DNA of 64,000 nucleotides from JACVRX01 sp046726315 (GCA_046726315.1 JBKPAG010000025.1:1-64000), one strand, 5' to 3'; positions 1 to 8,825 are shown, counted from the stretch's first letter. The notes: generated from the sequence alone by a model not told the origin. Numbers and translations are program-made.

Positions 1-135
1 AAGATCAAACGAGTCGGCCACGGCTACCGCAACTTCACCAACTACCGGCTCCGCCTCCTACTGCACTGCGGAATCACCTGGCACACTCCAGCCGTCACCC
101 CGATCAGAGGGCGACCACCACGCTTAATTGCGTAG
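1..135 (+). CDS. ISL3-family transposase, C-terminal end only (cut by window edge)
   Basis: Reading frame 1 is open from base 1 to a TAG at 133-135 and gives 44 residues. They include KRVGHGYRNFTNYRLRLLLH followed by a CGITWHTP-like stretch. This basic, Tyr/Arg-rich ending is typical of the C-terminus of DDE transposases of the ISL3 (IS204/IS1001/IS1165) group. The catalytic part lies to the left of the window, so it is unknown whether the element is intact. I could not find a terminal inverted repeat in the bases after the stop. The family call rests only on this tail. Confidence 0.6.
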   Translation, partial: KIKRVGHGYRNFTNYRLRLLLHCGITWHTPAVTPIRGRPPRLIA

Positions 136-424
136 AGCCGACAAAGCAGAGGCTGGAGTTGGTCGAGAGCGAACCTACGCCAACGGCATCCAGAAGCTCG
201 TTTGCGACGTGGTCAACGAGCTTGCGGCGCGACTCGGGAGGCTGTACGAACTCACCAAGCTTGCGTCGGGCAGTCATGGCCGAAGCCCTCGGGTACTCCC
301 CAAGGTGATCGAACGCTCCTCACTTGTCCTACTCGAACACGTCTCGCTACCAGTCAGATGTGGCCGCACCTTTCGCCCTACGTCCAACTCAGTGACAGCC
401 GTGCTGACCAATTGTTACCTAGGT
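136..424. other. Gene-free flank between transposase tail and methyltransferase
   Basis: I see no supportable gene here. The open frames present have no recognisable motif. The stretch probably holds the end of the insertion element and the 3' side of the minus-strand methyltransferase gene. No obvious terminator hairpin or inverted repeat was found. Confidence 0.4.
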
Positions 425-1252
425 CTATGACTGAGACCATGCGGTCGACAGCTGCCGCCAGGATCCGATGACGACGGTGGCGTTCAGCTCGTCGGAACTG
501 GCCACCCGCGGGATCAGCCCGCTTCGGGCCATCGCTTCGACGGTCTGCGGCGCCTGGCGCACGCTGGTCTCGACCAACAGGTGGCCGCCCCGGGTCAGCC
601 AATCCGGGGCCCCGAAGATCAGCCGGCGCACGACGTCCAGCCCGTCGGGGCCACCATCGAGGGCCACGCGCGGTTCGTGCAAACGGGCCTCCGCGGGCAG
701 CAGCCCCACGGCTCCGGTGGGCACATAGGGTGCATTGGCGACCAGGACGTCAACCTGCCCGCGAAGCGAAGGGGGAAGCGGCTCGTAGAGGTCACCCTCG
801 TATACGCAGCCCCGGGCTCCGGCGATGTTCTTGCGAGCGCACCGCACCGCGGTGGGGTCGTTGTCGACGGCGTACAACTCGACCCGGTCCAGGGCCGCAA
901 GCAGCGCCGCGCCCACTGCGCCCGAACCGCAGCACAAGTCCAGAACGACGGCTCCATGCCGTGCCAGCGACGCCGCTTGGCTGACCAGGAACTCAGTCCG
1001 TCGGCGAGGGATGAAGACTCCGGGTTCAACCGCGATCCGTAGGCCACAGAATTCCGCCCAACCCAGGACGTATTCGATGGGCAGGCCAGCGGCTCGTCGG
1101 TCCACCATGGCGACGAGGTCGGCCGGCGTCTTAGCGGCCGACATGAGCAGTCGCGCTTCGTCCTCGGCGAAGACGCATCCTGCGGCCCGGAGCGTGTCGA
1201 CGATGGCAGATCGAGACACCACGGAAGTCTCAGATCGCGACGATCTCGACAT
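425..1252 (-). CDS. PrmC/HemK-like protein-(glutamine-N5) methyltransferase, substrate unknown
   Basis: This is an AdoMet-dependent class I methyltransferase of the HemK/PrmC superfamily (275 aa). The AdoMet-binding motif is LDLCCGSGAVG at residues 104-114. A PRRRTEF sequence (82-88) stands where PrmC has PRPETE. The active-site tetrapeptide is NAPY (173-176) rather than the NPPY of true PrmC, which is the mark of the PrmC-related family with no assigned target. It is therefore unlikely to be the release-factor methyltransferase itself. The start is uncertain: GTG codons at residues 11-12 would remove a Ser/Arg-rich leader. It is monocistronic and divergent from the TetR gene. Confidence 0.8.
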   Translation of the reverse strand: MSRSSRSETSVVSRSAIVDTLRAAGCVFAEDEARLLMSAAKTPADLVAMVDRRAAGLPIEYVLGWAEFCGLRIAVEPGVFIPRRRTEFLVSQAASLARHGAVVLDLCCGSGAVGAALLAALDRVELYAVDNDPTAVRCARKNIAGARGCVYEGDLYEPLPPSLRGQVDVLVANAPYVPTGAVGLLPAEARLHEPRVALDGGPDGLDVVRRLIFGAPDWLTRGGHLLVETSVRQAPQTVEAMARSGLIPRVASSDELNATVVIGSWRQLSTAWSQS

Positions 1253-1520
1253 GCAGGTCGGCGGCCCATGTGCGCTCCAAGAGCATGCCGGCGCGGCGGC
1301 CAGCTGATTCGTCCAATGCCCTCGGCGTCATGGTTTCAATCATGCAGCTTCCTGCGTTGACGCGGTGGTTCGCACGGCGTTCTTCGATCACCCGGTTCCG
1401 CTCGCGTTCGCCAACCGGGGTACTCCCCCGCCGGGCTGTAGAACATCGCGATCTGCTCAGAGCTGAAAACGCGCAGATCCCCTAGCGACGTCGGCCGGCG
1501 TCCGGTACCTTCTCCCAGGA
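1253..1520. other. Divergent intergenic region, methyltransferase / TetR regulator
   Basis: No convincing gene was found. A 37-codon minus-strand frame (1230-1343) overlaps the methyltransferase start but has no recognisable features. The region should carry the divergent promoters; I could not fix -10/-35 boxes with confidence. The regulator's operator is listed separately. Confidence 0.4.
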
Positions 1521-1538
1521 CGAAACGGAACCGTTTCG
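1521..1538. promoter_or_regulatory. Palindromic TetR-type operator
   Basis: CGAAACGG-AA-CCGTTTCG is a perfect 8-bp inverted repeat with a 2-bp centre, 27-44 bases upstream of the GTG start of the TetR-family gene at 1565. An AAACGG/CCGTTT palindrome directly in front of a TetR gene is the usual autorepression operator for this class. That the adjacent regulator binds it is inferred from position and symmetry. Confidence 0.8.
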
Positions 1539-1564
1539 TTTCATCCGTCCGCGAGGAGATTGCC

Positions 1565-2218
1565 GTGCCGGTCGTTCCGACCATGGGCGCCCCGGCCACC
1601 ACCCGGCCACGGGTCGCCGGCGAACGCGAGGAGGAAATTCTCGACGCGACCGTACGCCTGCTTGTCGACGTCGGCTACGACAAGCTCACTCTGGACGCCG
1701 TCGCAGCAGAGGCACGAGCCAGCAAGGCCACATTGTACCGACGCTGGAAGGGCAAGGCAGAGCTGGTCGTCGACGCAGTACACCGCTCCAAGGCCTGCGG
1801 TGGGCCGCTCGATGCCGACACAGGCTCGTTGCGTGGTGACCTGTTGGCCATGGCATGCATGACCGGTGGCCTCATCGACGACGTACCGCTGTCGGTCTTC
1901 GCTGGTCTGATGTCGGCCATGCACCACGATCCTGAGCTGATGGCGGCCGTCCACGAGCGCTTCCTCGGCCCTCGGATCGAACTGGCGACCCGAGTGCTGG
2001 ACCGCGCCCGCCGTCGAGGCGAGATCGGCCCAGACGCGGATATTCGATTGCTGGTCGCTGTCTTGCCCGCCATGGTGTTGTACCGACGGCTGGTGGCAGG
2101 AGAGCACATCGACGCCCGGTTCGTCGCCCGGATCATCGACGAGGTGGTCCTCCCCGCCGCCCGTAGTTCCCGTTCCGCCCTCCCAACCCAGAAACCGACC
2201 CAGAAGAGAGAGTTCTGA
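1565..2218 (+). CDS. TetR/AcrR-family repressor of the adjacent MFS exporter
   Basis: A one-component repressor of 217 aa. The N-terminal HTH covers roughly residues 22-68; the recognition region reads ASKATLYRRWKGKAELV, a classic TetR signature. The C-terminal helical half should bind the ligand, which cannot be named from sequence. The GTG start at 1565 is preceded by GAGGAG and a perfect palindromic operator at 1521-1538. Its TGA overlaps the ATG of the MFS gene by one base, so the two are co-transcribed and probably translationally coupled. This is the standard layout of a drug-inducible efflux pair. Confidence 0.9.
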   Translation: MPVVPTMGAPATTRPRVAGEREEEILDATVRLLVDVGYDKLTLDAVAAEARASKATLYRRWKGKAELVVDAVHRSKACGGPLDADTGSLRGDLLAMACMTGGLIDDVPLSVFAGLMSAMHHDPELMAAVHERFLGPRIELATRVLDRARRRGEIGPDADIRLLVAVLPAMVLYRRLVAGEHIDARFVARIIDEVVLPAARSSRSALPTQKPTQKREF

Positions 2219-3741
2219 TGTCTCACGACACCACTGCCGTGGATAACGCGGCTCCAGAGCCCGGCGTCGCCGAGAACGGTCATGGGCACCGACATCTCGG
2301 CATCGCGCTGACCATCATCACCGCAGCCCAACTGATGATCGTCCTGGACGCGTCGGTGGTGAACATCGCGCTGCCCTCGATCCAGACCGATCTGGGCTTC
2401 TCCTCCGCCAACCTGCCGTGGGTCATCAACGCCTACGTGGTCGCCTTCGGCGGGCTACTCCTGCTCGGCGGCCGCGCGGGTGACTTGCTCGGCCGGCGTC
2501 GCATGTTCATGGCTGGCATCGGGCTGTTCACGCTGGCGTCGTTGCTCGGCGGCATGGCCCAGGGCGAGGCCTGGCTGCTCGGGGCCCGGGCCCTGCAGGG
2601 AATTGGCGCCGCCATCGTCGCGCCAACCGCTCTGGCGCTGATCACGACGACATTCCCGGCGGGACCACCACGCAACCGCGCCTTCGCCGTCTACGCCGCA
2701 ATGTCCGGAGCGGGCGCCGCGATCGGCCTGATTCTAGGCGGTGCGCTTACCGAGGTGTCGTGGCGGTGGACGCTGTTCATCAACATCCCGATCGGCCTCC
2801 TGCTCATCGCGTTGGCACCCCGATTCCTGGGCGAGTCCGCGCCGCAGCACGGTCGCTTCGACCTGCTTGGCGCGCTGGTGGGAACCAGCGGTCTGGTCGC
2901 GGTGGTCTACGGCCTTACCCACGCCGCCTCGCACGAGTGGACATCACCGACGACGATCGCGCTCCTTGTCGCCGGCGTTGGCCTACTCGTGACCTTCCTG
3001 GTCATCGAGTCGCGGGTCGAGCATCCGTTGTTGCCGATGCGGATCCTCGCCGATCGCACTCGGGCCGTGAGCTACGTCACGATGCTCATCATCGGCGCGG
3101 CGCTGTTCTCCACCTTCTACTTCATCAGCCTTTTCGTCCAGCAGGTCCTCGGATACGGCCCGTTGCAAGCTGGTTTCGCCTTCCTGCCGTTCAGCGCCGG
3201 CATCGTTATCGCCGCGCAGGTCGCCTCGGCCCTCGCCTCGCGCGTCGACCCGCGCTGGATCGCCGGTGCCGGTGCTGCTATCTCGGCCGTCGGGATGTGG
3301 GGCAATGCTCAGCTCACCGTAGAGTCCACTTATCTGACCGGGCTGCTGCCGTGGATCATCGTGAACTCGGTCGGCATGGGCCTCGCATTCGTGGCGCTCA
3401 CCTTGACCGCCGTGAGCCGCATCGCGCGCCAAGACTCCGGCGTAGGAGCCGGAGTGTTCAATACGACGCAGCAGATCGGCGGCGCGCTCGGTCTGGCCCT
3501 GCTCGGCACCCTCGCCACGCAGGCCGCCACCGACAAGGCCGCGGAGCTCTCTGTGCTCGCGCAGAGCGGTCAGGTCGACCCCAACCTGATTCCGGTCATG
3601 GCACAGACCGAGGGCTCGTCACTGGCGTTCTGGGTCGCAGCGGGCATGCTCCTGGTCAGCGCATTGATCGCGGTGTTCGGTCTCGACATCAAGCACGAGG
3701 AGCTCACCGCCGACAGCCTGGATGCTCAGCCCGTCGGCTGA
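2218..3741 (+). CDS. DHA2-family (EmrB/QacA-type) MFS drug exporter
   Basis: A 14-helix proton-coupled exporter (507 aa, normal length). After a cytosolic leader of about 25 residues, TM1 contains the LDASVVNIALPSI motif typical of DHA2 proteins. Motif A (GGRAGDLLGRRRMF) follows TM2, and the antiporter motif C region (SGAGAAIGLILGG) lies in TM5. It overlaps the upstream TetR gene by one base and is presumably derepressed with it. Substrates of this family are lipophilic drugs, dyes and antibiotics; the specific one is not predictable here. Confidence 0.92.
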   Translation: MSHDTTAVDNAAPEPGVAENGHGHRHLGIALTIITAAQLMIVLDASVVNIALPSIQTDLGFSSANLPWVINAYVVAFGGLLLLGGRAGDLLGRRRMFMAGIGLFTLASLLGGMAQGEAWLLGARALQGIGAAIVAPTALALITTTFPAGPPRNRAFAVYAAMSGAGAAIGLILGGALTEVSWRWTLFINIPIGLLLIALAPRFLGESAPQHGRFDLLGALVGTSGLVAVVYGLTHAASHEWTSPTTIALLVAGVGLLVTFLVIESRVEHPLLPMRILADRTRAVSYVTMLIIGAALFSTFYFISLFVQQVLGYGPLQAGFAFLPFSAGIVIAAQVASALASRVDPRWIAGAGAAISAVGMWGNAQLTVESTYLTGLLPWIIVNSVGMGLAFVALTLTAVSRIARQDSGVGAGVFNTTQQIGGALGLALLGTLATQAATDKAAELSVLAQSGQVDPNLIPVMAQTEGSSLAFWVAAGMLLVSALIAVFGLDIKHEELTADSLDAQPVG

Positions 3742-3784
3742 CCACGGACGGTCGGCCGGCGATTACACAGTCCGCTGGTCGGAC

Positions 3785-3838
3785 CCACCACCTGGGCCGC
3801 CGTGGCGCTGCAGTTGAGCGTGCCGTCGCAGGTGGTGG
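3785..3838. repeat. 10-bp inverted repeat in a convergent gene gap
   Basis: CCACCACCTG (3785-3794) and CAGGTGGTGG (3829-3838) are perfect inverted copies 34 bases apart, in the 170-bp gap between the convergent MFS and ABC-permease genes. It could form a bidirectional terminator-like stem, but the loop is long and there is no T-tract, so a role is not established. Confidence 0.35.
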
Positions 3839-3911
3839 TGCCCGACCTCCGACCGGCTGTGACCAGCAGCCAATCGGCGGACCGGTCGCCCTGGTCTGAC
3901 ACAGCGCCGGT

Positions 3912-4742
3912 CTAGTCCAAGGCGCGTAGCCTGAATCCGACCGCACCGGTGACTGTGAAAACGGTGAGAAATCCACCGAGCGCCAACAGGCAGATCCAGG
4001 TTGGGATGTGCGGCGTGTCCGGCAGCATTTGTCCACGCAGACCTTCGGACAGGTAGGTCATGGGGTTCAGCGCGGATATCACCTGAAACCAGCGCAAGTG
4101 CTCCAACGCGGGCCACGGGAACTGCACCGAGCCGGTCATGAGCGGCGGGGTCAGCACGAGAGCGAAGACAAGCTGCATGCGTTGCGGCTCGACGAACGTG
4201 CCAAGCGTCAACCCGACCGCCAACCCGACCAACGAGCCGAGAACCAGGAATACGGCCAGCATGGGCAGGTCGGACCAGGAAAGCGGCAGCGACCCGAGCA
4301 CGATGTATGCCAGTGGGAACATGATCACGGCTGCGACCAGTGCCCGCAGCGTTGCATAGACGATCTTCTCCACTGCCGCGAGGTCCGTCGGCAACGGCGC
4401 CAGCAGACGATCCTCGATCTCCTTCGTCCACGAGAAGTCGATGGCCAGCGGGAACGACGTGCTCTGCAGCGCGGTCAGGAACGACGTCAGCGAGATGACC
4501 CCGGGCAGGAGCACCATCGCGTAGTTGTTCGTCGTGAATCCGAGGTCAGCGAGAACCTTGCCGAAGACGAAGAGTATGAACAACGGCTGCAGCAACACCT
4601 GGGCCAGGAATGCGCCGATCTCCTTGCCGGTGACGACGATGTCGCGGCTGAGGACTGCGAGGAAGGCCCACCCAACCTTCGGTTTGCCGGTGCGGGCGCC
4701 CAGGACCTCGCCCAGGCTGGTGGTGGTCTCGACGGCGGTCAT
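3912..4742 (-). CDS. ABC-2 type exporter permease (DrrB-like)
   Basis: The membrane subunit of an ABC-2 exporter (276 aa). A cytosolic N-terminus is followed by about six hydrophobic segments. Family features are present: a first TM followed by an FGKVLAD loop, the conserved LLPGVI and MTGSVQFPW segments, and a long intermembrane stretch in the second half. Its ATG overlaps the TGA of the preceding ATPase gene, the usual DrrA-DrrB layout. That ATPase gene is badly damaged, so the permease has no intact local partner. It could use another ATPase or be on the way to loss. Confidence 0.85.
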   Translation of the reverse strand: MTAVETTTSLGEVLGARTGKPKVGWAFLAVLSRDIVVTGKEIGAFLAQVLLQPLFILFVFGKVLADLGFTTNNYAMVLLPGVISLTSFLTALQSTSFPLAIDFSWTKEIEDRLLAPLPTDLAAVEKIVYATLRALVAAVIMFPLAYIVLGSLPLSWSDLPMLAVFLVLGSLVGLAVGLTLGTFVEPQRMQLVFALVLTPPLMTGSVQFPWPALEHLRWFQVISALNPMTYLSEGLRGQMLPDTPHIPTWICLLALGGFLTVFTVTGAVGFRLRALD

Positions 4743-5708
4743 CGCAGGTCCCGTCCGGTGAGGTGGATGAAGACGTCCTCGAGGCTGGGCTCACCGATGG
4801 TCAGAGCCGCAAGATCGGCCTCGCGCGCAGTGACGACGTGTGTGGCCGGCCCGATCAGCCGGGCGGCGTCCCCGGTGAAGTAGAGCCGGACACGTAAGGC
4901 GCGGGAGTCTTCGCCGCCGGCCGGCGGTATTGGCCCGGCAGGTGCCCCCCAGACACTCGTCCGCCCAGGCCGCGCGGATAGCCCGGAGGTGACCCAGCCG
5001 GTTGTCCGTCGAACCCCATCGCCACCTGGTCTACCCGCTCCACGCCCGGGATGTCCGCCAGCGCCGTCACCACGGCGCCGGTGGTGTCGTCCTCGGCGTA
5101 GCGGATGGTGAGATCGAGCGTGCTGCTGCCCGGGAGCGATCGCGTCAGCGCATGTGGTGTGTCGAGTGCCTGGAGCTTGCCGTTGTCCATGACGCCTGCG
5201 GGTCCAGGCCCGTGCTGGGCTCGTCCGGGAAGATCACGTCGGGCGCATGCATCAGGGCGCGCGCGATGAGCAGCCGCTGGGTCATCCCTCCGGAGAACTG
5301 CAGAACCTTGTCGTCACCACGGTCGGACAGGCCGAACTGCTCGAGTAGCGCATCGGCCCTGCGGTTCCGCTCGGCCGTGAGACTCCGTGGTATGCGGCAT
5401 GGAACAACAGGATCTGCCGCGTTGAGCGCGAAGTCGAGGTTCGGCCGTTGTGGAACGACGGAGAGCATGCTGCGCGCCAGGACCGGATTCCGGGCGACGT
5501 CGACCCCGCGCACGCGGGCGATCCCCGCGGTCGGTACGACGCGCGTGGTCAGGATGCCGATCGTCGTCGTCTTGCCGGCGCCGTTCGGCCCCAGCAAGCC
5601 GAACACCTCGCCGGGCGGCACCTGGAAGTCCACCTCGTCGACGGCGTTCGTCGGACGTTTGGGGTATCGCTTCACCAGGCTTACGACCTCGACTGCGGGA
5701 TCGTTCAC
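4739..5708 (-). pseudogene. Decayed ABC exporter ATPase (DrrA-like)
   Basis: The intact 5' part has Walker A (GLLGPNGAGKTTT), the signature (FSGGMTQRLLIARAL) and a Walker B/D-loop region reading PDEPSTGLDPQA. There are at least four lesions. Around 5375-5420 the correct product (ILLFHAAYHGVS) is readable only in a shifted frame, bounded by two compensating indels. At about 5190-5195 roughly 37 codons are missing, including the switch histidine, and the frame changes to VMDNGKLQALDTP. At about 4915-5000 the frame changes again before the expected tail (RVRLYFTGD ... LEDVFIHLTGRDLR). Losing the H-loop alone should abolish ATP hydrolysis. The stop still overlaps the permease ATG, so this was a normal two-gene exporter operon. 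Confidence 0.88.
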
Positions 5709-5866
5709 GCAAGCTCCCTCGCATGGCGGTTTTCTGGGCTTTCGTCCACGCTAAGGGGTACAGAGCGGGGACCAGCCTGGGGGCGGATGACCGGCCCGGC
5801 CATACCACGCGCGGGCTGTGGATCGCACCAGCAATCCACAGCTCGTCGGGGGCAGCATCGGCCGGC

Positions 5867-6277
5867 ATGGACACCATCACCTCCCTTGCCTGCGAGCCGG
5901 ACGCCTTCCGTTTCCTGTCCATCGTCGTCGGGGCCGGCGAGCTCCGATTCGGTTCGCTCCTGGTGGCTTGCACTGACGACGAAGGGCACCCGGGAACGAT
6001 CGTCGCGGTCGACGAGGTCCCGGCCGATCCTCCGCAGCACTCGCGTGTTCGCGCCCTCGGCCAACTCCTCGAGCTGGTCGCCGCAAGCGGACATGCCGGT
6101 GGACTGCTGGCGGTCTCCCGACGCGGCGAGTGCCGGGTGCAGGGCGGCGACCTTGCCTGGCATGACGCCTTCGCGGGGACGTCGCAGGGCGTCGGACTCG
6201 TCTGTCACGGCACCTATCTCGTGACTCCGGTCGGCATGTGCCGGGTGCGACCGCGACCCTTGACTGTCGCAGCGTGA
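5867..6277 (+). CDS. Conserved hypothetical protein (136 aa)
   Basis: The best start is the ATG at 5867, giving MDTITSLACEPDAFRFL. The product is a small, probably soluble protein with alternating beta-like stretches (SIVVGAGELRFGSLLVAC, GTIVAVDEV) and no clear membrane segment or catalytic motif. It ends 10 bases before the convergent end of the peptide deformylase gene. I do not recognise a family. A frame open further upstream overlaps the decayed ATPase and is not supported. Confidence 0.55.
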   Translation: MDTITSLACEPDAFRFLSIVVGAGELRFGSLLVACTDDEGHPGTIVAVDEVPADPPQHSRVRALGQLLELVAASGHAGGLLAVSRRGECRVQGGDLAWHDAFAGTSQGVGLVCHGTYLVTPVGMCRVRPRPLTVAA

Positions 6278-6286
6278 GGCGGGACG

Positions 6287-6787
6287 TCAGCGGCCGAACC
6301 AGTCGCTGGCCCTGACGGCCCGCATGGCTTCGCGTCGCGTTTCGGGATCCAGCCGGCGCAGGTAGACGATGCCGTCGAGGTGGTCGACCTCATGCTCCAG
6401 GCAGCGCGCCATCAGCTCCTCGCCTTCGACTCGAATCTGGTTGCCGTCCTCGTCGTAACCCTCGACCGCGGCATACCAGGAGCGGCGAGTCGGGAACCAC
6501 AGCTCGGGCACCGAAAGGCAGCCCTCCTCGCCGAGTTGCTCGCCCTCGGTCACGACCAATATCGGATTGAACACCGCTCCTTGACGCTCGTCGATGTTGT
6601 AAGAGAACGCCCGCAGCGCTACGCCGATCTGGGGGGCCGCCAGGCCGGCTCGGCCCGGGGCCTCGACGGTGTCCAGCAGATCCCGCGCCAGGGCCCGCGT
6701 CGCCGCGCCGAACTCGGTGACCGGATCTGCGACGGTAAGCAGAACCGGATCCCCGTAGCGGCGGATTTCCCGTACCGTCACGCGCAC
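6287..6787 (-). CDS. def: Peptide deformylase
   Basis: Removes the formyl group from the N-terminal fMet of nascent proteins in the cytosol. All three family motifs are present in a 166-aa protein: GLAAPQIG (48-55), EGCLSVP (88-94, metal-ligand Cys90) and HEVDHLDG (132-139, metal ligands His132 and His136 with catalytic Glu133). Length is normal. It is transcribed away from the UMF1-type transporter and converges on the 136-aa hypothetical gene. No methionyl-tRNA formyltransferase is adjacent, so this is probably one of several def copies. Confidence 0.93.
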   Translation of the reverse strand: MRVTVREIRRYGDPVLLTVADPVTEFGAATRALARDLLDTVEAPGRAGLAAPQIGVALRAFSYNIDERQGAVFNPILVVTEGEQLGEEGCLSVPELWFPTRRSWYAAVEGYDEDGNQIRVEGEELMARCLEHEVDHLDGIVYLRRLDPETRREAMRAVRASDWFGR

Positions 6788-6881
6788 CTCATCGACTGGC
6801 GTCCGGCAACCAGCTTCCCGGACGGGGAGTGTACGGATACGGTCCGGGCTGTCCGCGTACGCAATGAACCGAAGGAGCCGC

Positions 6882-8279
6882 GTGGCTCGCCCGCTGGTAC
6901 CACCCGGGCCCCTCGCCGATGCCGGCGACCGGGCGGCCGAGCAGCGGGCCTGGTACTTCTACGATTGGGCAAACTCGGCGTTCCTCACCACCACCGGCGC
7001 CGTGCTGTTCGGCCCCTACCTGACAGCCGTTGCCGAGACCGCGGCCTGCGGACAAGCCGGAACGCCCGAGGACCCGTGCACCGGCACGCTTGAGGTGCTC
7101 GGGATCCCGGTGGCAGCAGGCTCGCTGGCGCCGTATGCCGTCACGTTCGCGACCCTCCTGTCGGTGCTGATTCTCCCGATCGTCGGAGCGATCGCCGACC
7201 GGACGTCCCGCAAGCGGCACATGCTGGCCGGTTTCGCCTGGGCTGGTGCCGTCGGAGCCGCGTTGATGTTCTTCGTCGCTGGGTCCAACTGGCAGCTTGG
7301 TGTTGCTCTGCTGGTGACGACTTCGGTGCTGCTTGGTGCATCGCTGGTCATCTACGACGCGATCCTCTGCGAGATCGCTGAAGAGGCCGACCGAGATCGG
7401 GTGTCGAGTCGGGGTTGGGCCCTTGGGTATCTCGGGGGCGGCTTGCTGCTCGCGGCCAATCTGGTTCTGCTGACCACGCTGCCGTTCGGGCTGTCCAGAG
7501 GAGAAGCGGTCCGGATCAGTCTGCTTTCCGCAGGCATCTGGTGGGGACTCTGGACGCTGGTCCCGTTCCGCGGTTTGCGCGACCGCCCGCCTGTCGCCGT
7601 TGTCGCGACCGGACCGCGGCCGGGTCTGCTCGGCGCGGCGTTCGGGCAGCTGCGCCAGACGCTGCGGCATGCCCGGGGCTTTCCGCAAACCCTGCTCTTC
7701 CTGGCCGCCTACGTGTTCTATAACGACGGTATTCAGACCGTCATCTACGCCGCGTCCATCTACGGCAACCGTGAGTTGGGGCTGGCAGAGAGCACTCTCA
7801 TCGCTGCGATCCTGATGGTGCAGTTCGTCGCGTTCGGAGGTGCGCTCGTGCTCGGCCGGGTCGCATCCCGGATCGGAAGCAAACGAACGATCCTGGCTGC
7901 ACTCGTCCTGTGGACCGTGGTCGTCGGCGCCGCGTTCTTCCTTCCGGTGCGGCAGGCTGTGCCATTTCTGATCATGGCCGTGGCGATCGGCATCGTTCTC
8001 GGTGGTAGCCAGGCGCTGTCGCGCTCACTGTTCAGCTTGCTGGTCCCGCGCGGCAAGGAAGCCGAATACTTCAGTCTCTATCAGGCCGCCGAACGAGGCA
8101 CGAGCTGGTTCGGCACGCTGCTGTTCGGCTTGGTGTTCCAGGTCACAGGTTCGTACCGCAATGCGATTCTGGCGCTCATCGTCTTCTTCGTTGTCGGGTT
8201 CTTCCTGCTATCTCGGGTAGACGTGCAGCGCGGGATCGAGCAGGCCGGCAACGAGGTTCCGGCGGTTCTGAGGACGTGA
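6882..8279 (+). CDS. MFS transporter, UMF1/Atg22 (vacuole effluxer-like) family
   Basis: About 12 hydrophobic segments in a 465-aa protein. The N-terminus AWYFYDWANSAF is diagnostic of the UMF1/Atg22-like MFS branch; in fungi Atg22 exports amino acids from the vacuole, while bacterial substrates are not settled. I chose the GTG at 6882, preceded by AAGGAG (6872-6877, 4-nt spacing), over an in-frame ATG at 6864 that has no ribosome-binding site. The gene stands alone, divergent from def and upstream of rbpA, which has its own promoter. Confidence 0.85.
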   Translation: MARPLVPPGPLADAGDRAAEQRAWYFYDWANSAFLTTTGAVLFGPYLTAVAETAACGQAGTPEDPCTGTLEVLGIPVAAGSLAPYAVTFATLLSVLILPIVGAIADRTSRKRHMLAGFAWAGAVGAALMFFVAGSNWQLGVALLVTTSVLLGASLVIYDAILCEIAEEADRDRVSSRGWALGYLGGGLLLAANLVLLTTLPFGLSRGEAVRISLLSAGIWWGLWTLVPFRGLRDRPPVAVVATGPRPGLLGAAFGQLRQTLRHARGFPQTLLFLAAYVFYNDGIQTVIYAASIYGNRELGLAESTLIAAILMVQFVAFGGALVLGRVASRIGSKRTILAALVLWTVVVGAAFFLPVRQAVPFLIMAVAIGIVLGGSQALSRSLFSLLVPRGKEAEYFSLYQAAERGTSWFGTLLFGLVFQVTGSYRNAILALIVFFVVGFFLLSRVDVQRGIEQAGNEVPAVLRT

Positions 8280-8319
8280 GCAAGCTCACCTCGGCCCGTG
8301 ACGGGGCAACCGTCATCGT

Positions 8320-8345
8320 GGAACAACTCAGCCATCCAGGACGTT
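8320..8345 (+). promoter_or_regulatory. SigR (SigH)-type thiol-stress promoter of rbpA
   Basis: GGAAC (8320-8324), exactly 18 bases, then GTT (8343-8345). This matches the actinobacterial SigR/SigH consensus GGAAT/C-N18-GTT. It would start transcription near 8350, leaving a leader of about 85-90 nt before the rbpA ATG. rbpA of Streptomyces coelicolor is an established SigR target, which supports the call. Confidence 0.7.
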
Positions 8346-8438
8346 ACAACGGCGTCAACTCGGAAACCGTCCGACCGACGTTCACCGGGAGGCGAGAACC
8401 GACAGCCCAGGGACCACCTCCCAGAAGGGTTCAGAACA

Positions 8439-8825
8439 ATGTCCGAGCGTTCTACTCTCCGCGGCTCGCGGCTGGGCGCCACCAGCTACGAGGACGAGCG
8501 CGGCGTCGAGTTCGCTGACCGCCAGGCGGTCGTCTACGACTGTGCGCACGGTCACCGCTTCGAGATGACGTTCTCGGTCGAGGCTGAGGTTCCGGCGCTG
8601 TGGGACTGCCCGCGCTGCGGCGCCCAGGCGCTGCGGGTCGAGACGGACCGCCCGGACGAGAAGCCAACAAGGCCGCCGCGGACCCACTGGGACATGCTCC
8701 TCGAGCGCCGCTCCGTTGAGGACCTCGAGATCCTGCTCGACGAGCGGCTGGAGCTGCTGCGCGCCGGCCTTCTGCCCGGCGGTGCTCATTTCGCCTCCCG
8801 TTCCCGGGGCAAGAAAACTGCCTGA
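8439..8825 (+). CDS. rbpA: RNA polymerase-binding protein RbpA
   Basis: An actinobacterial RNA polymerase partner that binds beta and group I/II sigma factors and stabilises the open complex. The 128-aa protein has the expected order: a flexible N-terminal tail (SERSTLRGSRLGATSYEDE), a core domain at about 26-72 with possible metal ligands (Cys35, His39, Cys57, Cys60), a basic linker (KPTRPPRTHW), and a C-terminal sigma-interaction helix (RRSVEDLEILLDERLELL). The start is the ATG at 8439; the frame opens further upstream but lacks similarity there. A SigR-type promoter sits about 95 bases upstream. Confidence 0.95.
   Translation: MSERSTLRGSRLGATSYEDERGVEFADRQAVVYDCAHGHRFEMTFSVEAEVPALWDCPRCGAQALRVETDRPDEKPTRPPRTHWDMLLERRSVEDLEILLDERLELLRAGLLPGGAHFASRSRGKKTA

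Noticed and set aside
1230..1343. A 37-codon minus-strand frame overlapping the methyltransferase start
   Set aside because: No ribosome-binding site, no recognisable sequence features, and it overlaps the supported start of the next gene.
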